Assembly: GCF_910592395.1 (NCBI RefSeq)
Contig: NC_088317.1
Span: 2,666,001-2,730,000 of the forward strand
Source: Lineus longissimus
Taxonomy: Eukaryota; Nemertea; Pilidiophora; Heteronemertea; Lineidae
Direction: 5' to 3'
Length of the DNA stretch: 64,000 bases
Part shown: piece by piece, positions 34,601 through 46,900 of the stretch
Layout: the number at the start of each line of letters is the position of its first letter
Position numbering within the stretch: the first letter of the stretch is position 1
Notes under the pieces: model-generated
The model's input: only the letters and a program-made list of their open reading frames with translations
Database searches by the model: none
Told to the model about the DNA's origin: nothing
Position numbers and translations under genes: made by a program

Positions 34601-37600
34601 CGACCACGAGGCAGGAACCAGAGTCCACCGATCCTGGCTTTCGTCCACGCGGTTGGTCGGTGGAAGGGCCAACTTATCTTGCCAACACCCAGGAGTCAAG
34701 TTCACGTACGGTCCATCGAAGGATGCTAATCGTCATTCGCCTTCTTTCACTGTCACCTCGTGCTGATGAGGAATGTAAACAACACAAGATCCTTGCTGAT
34801 ACCAGGATCATAACACGTTCCTGACACTTGTAAACGTATGTGACAATAAAACGAATTAGGCGATTTAGGATATATTGGTATGTTGACCAGAGAGTCAGAA
34901 TGGCCAAAATGAGTCCATAAACATTTGCACAAAGAGTGAGCGGCAATTTATGGAGATCAAGTTGATACAATCAATACGATTTCCTTGACATTAATTATAT
35001 CATAGCACAACAATTATCCCGCCATTTATAACCAGAGGGTCAACTCCACGAGTTTACTTTGGAAATTGGCCAAACAGGCAAAAACAAATAAAGCAATTGG
35101 AGATTCTAAATGACATATTGACTTCAAATGCCCAACGTGTTTGGAATTGGCTTTCAACCCTCTAACGCTAAATGCTCCACTATTATTCTATTTATGTTTT
35201 TCAACTTTGATTTTATTACAGAAATCCTACAAACGTGGGAATGTGCTTTTTGACAAAACTTCACAAAAAGTAATCTTGTTTTGTCTTTCAATATTTTCCT
35301 TCTCGGGAAAATATTTGTTCAGTGAAATTTGTCAAAGCAGTAAAACCTGTTCCGTTACGGAGATATTAGTCATTAATGATTGTAAAAAAATTTGTGCTTA
35401 TGGGCCCTGTTTGGTGATACGGTATGCATAAAAACCTGTAAATGCTTTTACTGAAAACTTCGTGCACATTTACACTATAACACCATAGGGCAGAAAAGTA
35501 AAAAATCCAATATTTTTGGTCTGCTGTTTGCATTAATGCGACTTCGATTTGGGTTCAACGTTTTCCTCGTCGGTGCCAAAGTGACAAAGCGCCGGAAAGT
35601 GGAATCGGGTCTAAAGCTGTGCCCGGCTGCATGTGCGCGCAACTTTGTATCGTTTTTCCAAAGTGCAGTTTTGCAAAATGATATATCTTTCGTCCATCTT
35701 CATGCATTCCTCGACGATAGGTAAAAGCAGTTTATTATTGATTGAGAAGCGGGAATAACAACGTTGGTGCAATATGAACCAAATGAAAACATAAATCATG
35801 CATTTCTAGTTCCCAATTGACTTGCCACGGGCATTCTTATCAATTTTATCATGTCTTGCTGCAACATGGTGGTGATTCATAGGGGAAATACGGATGATTA
35901 TCAAATACCTTTGGAAAAGTAACTCTGATGAGCGTCTGCGGAGATCAGTGTCACGATTTAAGTTGCACTCTATACCTAGTTTATCATGCGACATATTGGA
36001 GGGCTCGGTTCTACGCCAATTATTTCGCCATTGTACCAGTCGTGTTCTTGTTGACGTTTTTGAAAAACTAACTTTTGAAATGTATCATTCATGACCTCGA
36101 TCAAGATATAGAAAGGTTTATCATATACACCGTGGAGCCAGTTTCTCTACTCGTGAGTGTTGTTGTTGCGGAGATGAGGGAAGGTTTGCAAGTACAGAAG
36201 TTCCTTGGTTGAATTCGCGTTCATCAGCGTTTGTGATTGGAACGCATCGCAATAGACTGAGAGCACTCATTTGGCTTCATATGATGTGTAAAATCATATT
36301 TTCCTTCAAACCAGACTCTGTGAGGACGTTTTAAATACTTTACAGTTGGAATCTTGGCCACTAAGCATTCTGCCAATAATGCTACTATCAGTCATTTTTT
36401 GCCTCTTCAGTCCACTTCATCACCTAGAAGTGCTTTTAATTTAAACAGTCGTGAAATATACTAGGCCATTTCACTACAGTTGAGCAAAAACATGCCCGTT
36501 ACCATCATTATTATTGCTTAAAATGCTTGGTCTTCGCATTTTCTGATGAATTTCATGGTTTCTCAAATTTGTTAAGAGATGATGCGAGCCAGAGAAGGCT
36601 TAAAGATAACAAACCATTAGAACTGGTTAGTCCGGCATATACGATGATGAAGGCCAAGGTTTAACTAGCTTCATGGGAAAGCCTGCAGCTTTAACCCGAT
36701 AGGTCTTGTTGAAATCAACAGCGAGTTCACCAACTAGCCAGCGCGTCTGGGTACCTTTATCGGTTTTGCTACCTTCGTTAAAATTATGGTTCCTCGGCAT
36801 TTGCACAATGGCATGTTTCCACACAGGCTGGCTTTCCTGGTATTTGCTTTAATATATTTGTATCTGAACCTGGGAATTGACAATCAACATATAGATTTCT
36901 TTTTTCTTAACTTGTATAGCATCGTTACTGAATACAATACAAGGAAGAAACTGTTGTTAAACAATGCCTGAGACAATTTGTCGGGAGCGCGGTCGGGCGG
37001 CAGAATGTTAGCAAGTGAACAAATGTATTCTAAATATCAGTCTATCCTTTATCTATGTTAATGTTTTCCTTGTCTATACTTGTAACATTCATTTGCTTTT
37101 TTGCTCTTTCTTAGGGGAACAGGCATACCTGACGTATTGTGGACAAGGAGACCATCACCCCCTTCGGACAAATGAAACGACCTTGCGACAGGAGGAACGG
37201 GGCATGCAATTGTTGGTTTTTCTTCGAAAACGGCTTCCAGGAGGACCGTGACTACTCAGAAGGGGATGATTGAAAAACAGTGCACGAGAACGGAATGTAA
37301 CCGTGCATGAACTCTTCACGAGACGATCAGTACTAGTGTTCAAACCTCTTGCACACATCGAAAATCATAAGGCTCAGCATTCGCGCTGACGCTACATGTG
37401 ACGACGTACATGTATGGTGGTGAGAAGGCCCAATATCCTCCTGGCCATCTATCCCACGCTCAGGTTGTCCCTTTAACCAACGTAGTGTAAGAAGCCGGTC
37501 AGACCAACTGCTTTGAAAGATAAGATCCCCTACAACCCAAGATATATACCAACGACTGCTTTAACAACGTTTAACTAATCACCCTTATATCTCGCACTCA

Positions 37601-39737
37601 GAGAAGATGGACGAGAATAGTTGCCACATTTCATGATTCTTTACCTGGACGCAAATACCTTCATAACCAAAGAATTGATATTTTCCATGTGCTTCATAAA
37701 AATAGACGCTGTAAAAAACCTAAGACGGTGTAGAAACACTCTCAGATTTATCAAGATGCTTCTTTTTAGGAGGCATTGAGATGGGCAGTGTATAGTCGCA
37801 TTACCATACACATGTAACGGGATGTTTCCCATGTGCCATATAAAACACAAAACTAACATCATAAACCTGATCGTTGGGTAGACTTCTGATGGAACTAGGC
37901 TTTTCTTTTTGGTGATCATTTGTATCAATCTGAACCAATTTATCCAAGACGTCACACCACACGACTCACAGTCTCTGATACATGGCACTTATGACCATCA
38001 TCTGGCTGATGGATTCCAAAGCATTTCATTAAAAATAAATGATACCATCGTTCTCAATCATACCAATTACAGCATGATATCATCAGACTGCGATAAATGA
38101 TCAGCGGTAATTGATGACACGTGAATCGTATGTTTGTCATGCCAATCCTTCATGCCAATTAGAAGCTAACGACTTGCCATGAGGCCAGACAATGGAGGTG
38201 GGGATGCTTCAAGGCCCCCATCGGCAGAAAAGCAGGAATTTTTGTAATAATAGGCAGAGAGGTAAAATAAATTATATCACCAAGGACAGTAGAATATATG
38301 ATGTAGGCCCTACCATGTTCTAGTGTCAGTGTATCAACCAACTTAATTGAATGCATCGAATGAAACGTTGTGGCACACCGATCTACCGGCGTTGTGCGTC
38401 TTTCAAAGGAGACTTTAGGATTGACGTTCTCCGCAAGTAAGTCGACATGGCGATGTAGCTTCGAAAATGAATGATTGGACCTTTCCTTTCTTCGCTGTTT
38501 GGCTGTCACCAACGCGAATTGAAAATAAACACTAAGATATCAGCCATGCAGACACTGAGCAGAATCTACTGTTGAAATAATAATGATGTTCAATATTTCA
38601 TCGGTTATGCCAAGCTCTATTTTGAATCGGCTTACCATTTATAATATGGATTGATGGGTCTGAAGAAGTTCAAGAGGCGCAACATGTGCATTTTACACAG
38701 TTACACGCTATTACAGAACAGAATGATGAAAACTGTAATGATGGTTGTACAATGTATGTGACGAAAAACTGAGGATACTGTGACGATTATTTCCAAATTA
38801 CCGCATGATTGCTGACAATCATTGGTAACACTAACAATATATTCAGCTGCAGTAATTCAAATTGTAACGCTGGTTATTACTCTTGCAGAGTTACATGCAC
38901 TGACATGGATACATGTATAACCGTATAGGTATATAATAAGGATAATTGATAAGTCGCTGTTTTCAACCTCTCTCTTCTCTTCTGTCATCATAAGGAACGA
39001 AGTGGGACACTTCAGACTATTTAAACTGAAAAGTAGGTCTTGAATGTTAATCAGTAGGATAAAATTAACAGCATTGTTGATATTGGCTGACCTGGATGTG
39101 TTGAAATATAAACGGAAAGAATATCGCTCAAGGTCGAGTTGGTAGATTGACAGCCAAGAGCCACAAGTACAGTTATCAGAGAAAGTGATGGGTGACATCA
39201 ATTTGATAGGCCCATGTCAATGATGTCAGCCTATTCGATTACCCATCTATCAAATATAAGGTCTATTATCAAGTCTAACTACCAATTAACATTTCCAGCA
39301 GTGTATCACATCTTTAAATATCAGAAAGAATGCTTACCTGCCAGGAGCTGCACTATCCCGCTAACTTTCGCCGAAGCTTTCCCAAAAACGTCAGCAAGAC
39401 AACATCCAAATAGAATAACAAATGCAATAAGGACAGACAATCCACATCCTACCCCCAAAACTATTGTCGTCAGTTGCCACCAAAGGCTGGGAATATCATC
39501 AAAAGTCGTATAGCGGCCACATTCCATGATAATCCGGACGTCCCCGGTCTTGGTCAGGATGGGGTAGTTGCACCTTCTGAATGTCCCCAGATAGGACACG
39601 GTTTCGTTCCGTAATGTCCCCTTCAGCCAGTAGGGCAGGTAGAACCCCACGGAGGATGCGGCGCAGCCTAGCAGGGAGAGGACACCCCACAGGATCCCCA
39701 CCCCATTCAACTGGGTTGGCATCAGTCCTGGCTTCAT
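28659..39737 (-). CDS. LHFPL-like: LHFPL tetraspan family protein, three exons
   Basis: Exons: 39338-39737, 29574-29672, 28659-28801; in phase, 213 aa, the usual family length (about 200-230). Four membrane segments lie near residues 12-36, 88-112, 120-145 and 170-195. The first extracellular loop has the NET sequon (43-45), the family-type GTFRRCNYP and ECGRYTTF cysteines, and SLWWQ before TM2. The second loop reads LYPYGWTNPEVFQICG and ends NLGDC, a pattern shared by LHFPL3/4/6 proteins. The tail KKRKRYNAGYGL is short and basic. Relatives act as accessory subunits of mechanotransduction or GABA-A receptor complexes (LHFPL5, LHFPL4); LHFPL6 has no firm role. The nearest subtype by loop text is LHFPL6 or LHFPL3/4. 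The first intron is 9.7 kb. The ATG is the first of two near Mets (residues 1 and 6). Confidence 0.9.
29430..29479. repeat. Perfect hairpin, 20-base arms and 10-base loop
   Basis: GATTCCCTCAATGATGGTGT at 29430-29449, loop TTTGGATGGC, then the exact reverse complement at 29460-29479. It lies in the second intron of the LHFPL gene. It could form a short stem-loop RNA from either strand, though the stem is shorter than in a typical pre-miRNA. Confidence 0.9.
29673..39337. other. First intron of the LHFPL gene (9.7 kb)
   Basis: No nested gene is supported. Open frames at 33236-33532, 34573-34824, 37641-37988 and 38159-38512 carry no domain. A diverged tandem repeat sits at 32668-33130. The rest is AT-rich unique DNA. 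Confidence 0.5.
32668..33130. repeat. Three diverged tandem units of about 126-190 bases
   Basis: Units begin at 32668, 32794 and 32938 with CATTTC(A/T)...CAGC(G/T)CAA. They share a block with ATGAGAAAATG(T/C)ACAC and, in the first two, CAGATAACAGC/CACATAACAGC and a TCCCAAAAGG end. Identity is low, so the repeat is old. Confidence 0.55.
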
Positions 39738-42355
39738 AATGAAGTTGTTATTGTGTATCTTGAACGAGCTAATTTATCTGCCCTTGAAAGGTTCGGCAAT
39801 ATTGAAGTAATCCTCTTGAATCCCTCGAAACATACCGTCGCTTCCCGAGTCTACGTCCTCAATACCGTCAATGTTAAAGCCTTTACGGCAGCTAAACCGT
39901 CTTTCAAGGCTCTGGATCAGCACCAAAACGGTAATCACTTGAATCTAATTGCCACCAATGAGTCCTGCACACAGGATGCAGCTACTCCGCTCCCCTAACC
40001 TCTCCTCACACTCGTACGAAGACACTGGCAGTCGGTATTCGAATCACGGTTTCATTCGCTACTGACGCGGATCACAAAATTGGAGTCAGGAATGACAGCG
40101 CTGCAGAAGTAAGCTATCGTATCAGCATCAGCCCAAGTGCTAACACTTGATCAGTAATCCCCAAATGTGGTGTATTCCATTTGGCGAAAGATCTGTCGAA
40201 TTTTGCCCGTTTACAAACTGAACTTTGGTCTTCGTTAGATGAACTACAGCTATTCGTCAGCAGTCCTATCCTTATGTTTCTCTGAAAGTGTCCCGATACT
40301 AAACCATTCAACAACTTTGCTATACAATGTGCTATGGTTCTGTCCTTGTTGTATTAACAGCAATGCCAGCCACGCGCCAAAGGAATATCAACTTCACTTC
40401 GTTTTTTCATTCAACTATTGAGTGGCCTCTTTTCTTACACTTCTCAATGTAAAACGACCACCACGATTAGAAATATAGGCTACTGTGTCACACACTGAAT
40501 GAGGTGAAACAGGGCAGTGACACCTTTCGCAAGTGTTGTTAATCAAATGATAGCTTCATTCTTTATATCGATAAAGCAACGCATCTTCTTGTCTAATTGT
40601 GTGATGGTAAGATTGGTTATTTCAAAAAGCAATACATCTTATGTTCAAATAAGAAACATGAAATGGTTCTAAGAAAAAGCAATGCATCCATCAAACTTGC
40701 CTTGGCATGTTCTCATTGTGGGGCAAGATGGGATTGCATATGAGTTGCGAAACAAATCTCACTTTCAGACAACGTACGTATGAGAGGACTTGCCGACTCG
40801 TCGGCGATGAACACCAATCCTAATGTCTTCTCATAGGCACAACGACGGTAGATCGGCTTAAGGGGGCTTCGGAGGGAGTACTCAGGAAGTTCAAAATCAT
40901 GCAATCCTTACTCGCAGTTTCATGCCAAGGGCCAGGACTTTGCCTTTTGAGTCATTTGTGCTAAGACCAGGATATGTAGTTGATAAGCTGGTGGCTAATG
41001 TCTATCATGATAGCGGTCAAAGGGTCAAAATCACTAACATTCATGATCAAAGATTTTTATTGATCGGATCTCCTCATAATCCCTTGGGTGAGTAACATAA
41101 AACTGGCTCGCTCGTGTGAACTCCTGAACCTGGGTCTATAATAGGCATGGTGTGCGTCGACATTCTGAGAATCGATATTGACAGGTTTTGCAACCCTCAC
41201 GAAGAGCTACGAACGACTGACGTTGCACGGAGTAAAGTTCCCTGGTTCCTCGTACTACTGAGTATAGACGAGTATAGTGAAGATGACTTGCGAGCGTCGC
41301 GAAAAATGAATTGATAGGGAGTTTTCGCAAATCCCCCGAACCAGCAAGGAAAACGCCTATCCAATGTTTGACCTCCTGAGAACGAAGACAAACAATGGGA
41401 TAGGGCGGCGTTCCGTGGAAGTTGAGGGGCTTTGCGAAAAGTCCCTATTGCAGGACAGGAAATACTCAAGTTCCATCTCCTGTAACAATCGTGGGTGGGC
41501 CACTCAAAGAATCCCCCAAATCATGTTTAATGAGCATAATCGATCGGGTATATCAATGAAACCACTATAAAACTCGGCCAGGGGCCACTGAGTCCCTTGA
41601 GAACCTGTCCATGGGTCCGATCCGTGAGACAAAATAGTATTGTAAATACAACGATTATTGGGCTTTTAGCCATACACCCCCGGCACCCCCCCCCCCCCCC
41701 TTGTGCCCCCCGTATACGCCTGCACAATCAAATAACTACAACTTCCCAGAGGACACCGATTTCTGTCCCTCCGGCTGTCTTCAAATATGCACGGTTGTAG
41801 CTGATTTGGTCCAGGCTAAGGTCGACGACAACAACCTTTTTTTAAAAAGTGAGACAATGGATGGCTTGTGCGTCTGGCGTTGTGGTCGTCGTTGACCAAT
41901 TCTGTCTTCGCCGGACGTTTTGGTTTATAGCTGTCTTTGAATGCGACATAGACTAGCCTCGTTCCTCATAAGGAGAACCAATTAGGATGACGCAATGAGC
42001 TGCCCGGGGAGTCTAGAAGTACGGGATCGTATCCCTAGCTCACGAGGTTACGTCTCCGATCCTCTACGCTGTATACTCTTGTAGTGGGTCTAACACTGAG
42101 CTCATAATGACCCCCCCCCCCAGCAAGGGCGGTGCTGGCTCTTCTTCATGACTAGGCCTATTTGTATTTGCTGCCACCAAGTCCGAGTCTGTAACCAACA
42201 CAGATGCCTTTGATGGCAACATGTGGGAAAATGAAGTGGTGCCTAGACTCTTTCACCAGTCACCTCCATTCACTCATTACAGAGACTGGTACTTGACGGC
42301 AATTCACTCGTCATGAACTCGATTTTGGGGTGTAAGCTTCTTGTGTCCGGTCACA
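39738..42355. other. Intergenic DNA upstream of the LHFPL gene
   Basis: It presumably holds the LHFPL promoter. No exon is recognised. It includes a foldback at 41309-41451, a C15 run at 41686-41700 and a C11 run near 42111. Small open frames at 40713-40904 (-) and 41597-41895 (+) have no known domain. Confidence 0.4.
41309..41451. mobile_element. Foldback/MITE with ~55-base imperfect arms
   Basis: The left arm contains TTGATAGGGAGTTTTCGCAA then ATCCCCCGAACC and GGAAAACGCCTATCC. The right arm is its imperfect reverse complement, with GGATAGGGCGGCGTTCC, GTTGAGGGGCTTTGCGAAAA and GTCCCTATTG. The loop is about 30 bases. No ORF. Confidence 0.7.
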
Positions 42356-43955
42356 TGTTGTTCTGGAGGATGGGTAACAGGTCCAAGTGAATAACCTGCA
42401 ATACCAGAGCGCTCGACATGACAGTGCATCCATTGTATGGGCAGAAAAAGTATGGCTCGCCTCGGGTAAATCAACAAGGCCTCCTCGACCCTCTGCTGCG
42501 CAGCAGATAGGGTGGAGGTGGTGCCCAGCCCCTGGGATGTCAGCCAAGCTCTTCTTGCAATGATGACAGTTGGCCTCGCCAATCATGGTTGGGCGATAAC
42601 GGGTTGCTTTGCAATTCCATGAACCAGGCAGGGATCATCCAGTGGTTTTCAATATACTCGGCCTGTCGATATTTCAAACATTTTGTTAAGTTGTGGAAAC
42701 AAATGAAATCAACCAATTTTTCCCCTTTCTTGTATAGTTTTATTGATAGAATATATACTTTAACATGATATGACTGACCATCACAGGATAATAAATAGCA
42801 GGTTAATGTCTCTCTACATGAAAACATACATGAAGAAGTCGACAAGTCCATAGTCTCACACAACCAGAAAAACGGGAAACTGTACTCACTGAAAGATAGC
42901 TGTGCGAGATTACAGAGGTGTCAACCAAAAGAAATGATTTTTTAATGAGAAATTTCAAAGAGATGTGAAACTGCGATAGTTGACTCCACAGAAGATGAAA
43001 ATAAGAGATTCGAGAGGCAAAGACTCATATAACTTGAAATTTTCTAATGGGGTTATTTTTACTCCACAATTTTTGGTCTGTTCATTTAGTTTTTAGCGGA
43101 AAATTGATAGACACCAGTTTTGTACATCACAGCATGTGCTACACTTGTGATCATCTGTTGTTCTGGAGGATGGGTAACAGGTCCAAGTGAATAACCTGCA
43201 ATACCAGAGCGCTCGACATGACAGTGCATCCATTGTATGGGCAGAAAAAGTATGGCTCGCCTCGGGTAAATCAACAAGGCCTCCTCGACCCTCTGCTGCG
43301 CAGCAGATAGGGTGGAGGTGGTGCCCAGCCCCTGGGATGTCAGCCAAGCTCTTCTTGCAATGATGACAGTTGGCCTCGCCAATCATGGTTGGGCGATAAC
43401 GGGTTGCTTTGCAATTCCATGAACCAGGCAGGGATCATCCAGTGGTTTTCAATATACTCGGCCTGTCGATATTTCAAACATTTTGTTAAGTTGTGGAAAC
43501 AAATGAAATCAACCAATTTTTCCCCTTTCTTGTATAGTTTTATTGATAGAATATATACTTTAACATGATATGACTGACCATCACAGGATAATAAATAGCA
43601 GGTTAATGTCTCTCTACATGAAAACATACATGAAGAAGTCGACAAGTCCATAGTCTCACACAACCAGAAAAACGGGAAACTGTACTCACTGAAAGATAGC
43701 TGTGCGAGATTACAGAGGTGTCAACCAAAAGAAATGATTTTTTAATGAGAAATTTCAAAGAGATGTGAAACTGCGATAGTTGACTCCACAGAAGATGAAA
43801 ATAAGAGATTCGAGAGGCAAAGACTCATATAACTTGAAATTTTCTAATGGGGTTATTTTTACTCCACAATTTTTGGTCTGTTCATTTAGTTTTTAGCGGA
43901 AAATTGATAGACACCAGTTTTGTACATCACAGCATGTGCTACACTTGTGATCATC
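42356..43955. repeat. Perfect tandem duplication, two 800-base copies
   Basis: Copy 1 is 42356-43155 and copy 2 is 43156-43955. Reading them line by line I found no difference. The breakpoint shows only the shared bases TGT (TGTTGTTCTGG at the copy starts, TGTAGAGATGG after copy 2). Each copy has overlapping minus-strand frames, one with a CHHCKKS cysteine pair, but no recognised domain. The duplication is either very recent or an assembly duplication of one locus. Confidence 0.93.
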
Positions 43956-46900
43956 TGTAGAGATGGCAGAGACTTGCAACACTTATTACTGCTACATGCA
44001 ACAAAATATCTCTTCTCTGCGGGTAAAGTGGTAACTGCTTGATTGAACATTCATCAAAGGTTGCAACGATGGTCGATTCTTGTCGTTGGCACCCAGGATG
44101 AACCCCACAAAAGTGATAATTGTCGCAGGTCTCTGATCAGATGCAAGAAGAATGTGACCTCATAACCAAGGTCACATTGGATACTTTAAAGTCGTCTAGG
44201 ATTGCAAGTCCTAATTCAAGGTTGCAGCACCATTTCAATAAGAAGGGCGGTTAACATTGAATTTGAAGATTGACTGAGTAAGTGTTAAGTACCAAAACTT
44301 GCATCTGGTTGGGCAGTTCAAAAATATGTAGGTCAGTTCAAAAGCTGTTGTTCAATTAGGCGTTGTTGACCTTGGGTGTTTTTAACCAATCAACAAAGCC
44401 AGTTTTAAGTACATTTGCCCCCCTGAAGCAGACATATCGAGATGACCTTGCAATGATGGTGACCTTGGTATCTGTGACCTTATTCCCTCACCTTGAATAA
44501 TGACAAGAGTAGCACAAGCTTCTACTTTTTTATATCAATGAGATATATATATATCTATATATATCTTATATTTAAAGTATTTGAACAGATACAATACATT
44601 TTGAGTCTAGCATGCATACATTGAAGCTTACATCTTCTTTACAAGGGCTTGTCATAGTCTGCACACACCCTCACACCAGAATGAACTGAACTCAGATCAA
44701 CACTGTACCAAGACAATGGAACTGTCAATTTTTGATATGAAGGGGTGTATCATATTTTTTCTCTTCATCTAAACTTGTTTGGAAATGCGACTACACAATG
44801 TACAGGTTCTACATAAAATGTATATTAATTCTTACCGAATTCAGATGAAGAGAACTTCAGCTGCGTAATAATTTGAAATTGTTCAGAAATATCTCACCCG
44901 AGGCGGCAGTCAGGTCATTTTGAATCCATACCAGGCAACTAGTTCCAACAGGCTGAGAGTAATGTGGTCAGACATGTGACCCAACTGATGTGGTCACCTG
45001 TGACCGAATAATGTCAAAACAATAAAGCCTTGACATATTATCTTAAACATAAACTGTACAATAAGGCAAAAACAAATCTAAATTTGTAACAATTGACAGC
45101 AAATTTCGAATTCTGATAATTTGAAGAAGACATCAAGAGCCAACTTTTCAAGTGTTAGGATTTTATAAGCAACTTCTGAGATTAGAGTGAATTTTTTCAA
45201 AGATTTCCGGTCAAGACGTTGATAAAACCGAGCGCAATATCAGTGAAGCAATCTCCTGGCCACATTATGAGGCAGAGACCGTCATAGAACAACATTCCAC
45301 GGTTAAGACCAATTTTGAAAATTGTGTTAGCCTGTTTTACCCAATAAGATTTTCCTTCTCACACAAGTCTTACAAACCTAGCTGTGCACACCAGGGACAT
45401 TTCAAGTACTGTTTAAGATTTTCCTTACACACAATTCTATCATACGTGATTGTACACATAACGGAGGTTTCAATACAGTACTGCTTTAGCACATTCTCTG
45501 GCACATAATTCTAACATATGTGACTGTATGCAAGGGAGGTTTAAGTACAGTACTGCTCAAACATATCCACCAGTCAAGGTCTATGACAACGCCAGTTTGA
45601 TATTTTCTTCAAATCATCTCAGAATTCGTCTCGAAACATGAAAATTGCCATCAACCCGAAATCAAGAGAAGTATTCATTAACAAACATTATAAATAAGTG
45701 AAATATTGGCAGCACTTTCAGTTTCATGAAAGCCTACCACAGTCAACTGTACATTTATTTACAGTGTCCTTATAGAATGTACAGCCAACTCTGGCAAATT
45801 TGGCATGAAACTTTTCGTCAAAGTGTTGCTCTATCATAAAATTGCACAATACAGAAATATTGCGCAGAAAGATTCTGAAGATTTGAAAATACTCCACTGG
45901 GATTTATCGGCCTCCATTTTATCGAGGTGACATTTGCTTTGCGTCTTCAGCAAAATTATAGGAATAATATAAACAAAGCAGACGTCATCTCGACAGAAAT
46001 GTCGCACAAATTTGCAGAAATACTCGGAGTGTGGAGATATAATATAAGTCATGCTGTACAAAAGTGCCGAGTTCTTCCCCAAACCTGTGGTGTTCGGCCT
46101 GAATTAAGACAGACTTGAGCCTTTAACAACTTCAGGTGGTCCGCGGCGGAGCTCGGGCATTGATGAAAATCAACACAAATAGTTACATCCATCTTGACCA
46201 GATGGAATTTCTCGATCTTTAGAACAGTATGACTGACAGCAGCCCACCCTCCGTTCTCAAGGCCGAGTCGGTTTCACCACGCTAGCTGGAGATGCAGTGC
46301 AGAGTCCCATGTGAAATGTATATGCGTTCAAAGTCAATTAGGGTTGAGATGAGCACACAGGTACTATTCATCTCGATCCAAGTTGACCAGATGTCACGTG
46401 TGATATTACTGCATTACTCTGTACTTATATACAGTGATTATTTGTCAATGTGGGACGAATCAGGACTAAATTCTGTTCGTGTAGTACAATGCTATGATAC
46501 ATAGTCTAACTGTACATTTGATTATGATAAACGTGAGTGCCAAAACTTCATACAACTTGATCAAGTCAACAGAGAATATTTTGGAGAAATCCAAGTGTAT
46601 GGAATTTCCCACTCAAAGTATTTTCGGCTCACTCAAGGTTAATAAAGATATAACTCTATAAAGCCACTCGAAATGTAATTAGAATGACTAATCTAATGTA
46701 TGTATGTTAAATAAGTATCCAGTATGGCTCCCCCTGCTACCCCAGAGTTTCAACTCCACAGATAAACTTATCAAACTGAAGCGATAGAGTCAGAACCACT
46801 GCACAAGTCACAGCGACCACCAAATAAGACTGCTTTCTTCACCCCACTGTGATTTTGATAACAGATTCTCACCTTAACTTTGCACAAGGTACAGAACTAA

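Noticed and set aside
42311-43663. Overlapping minus-strand frames in the 800-base duplication, one with a CHHCKKS motif
   Set aside because: No family match could be made and the frames overlap each other; treated as non-coding until expression is shown.
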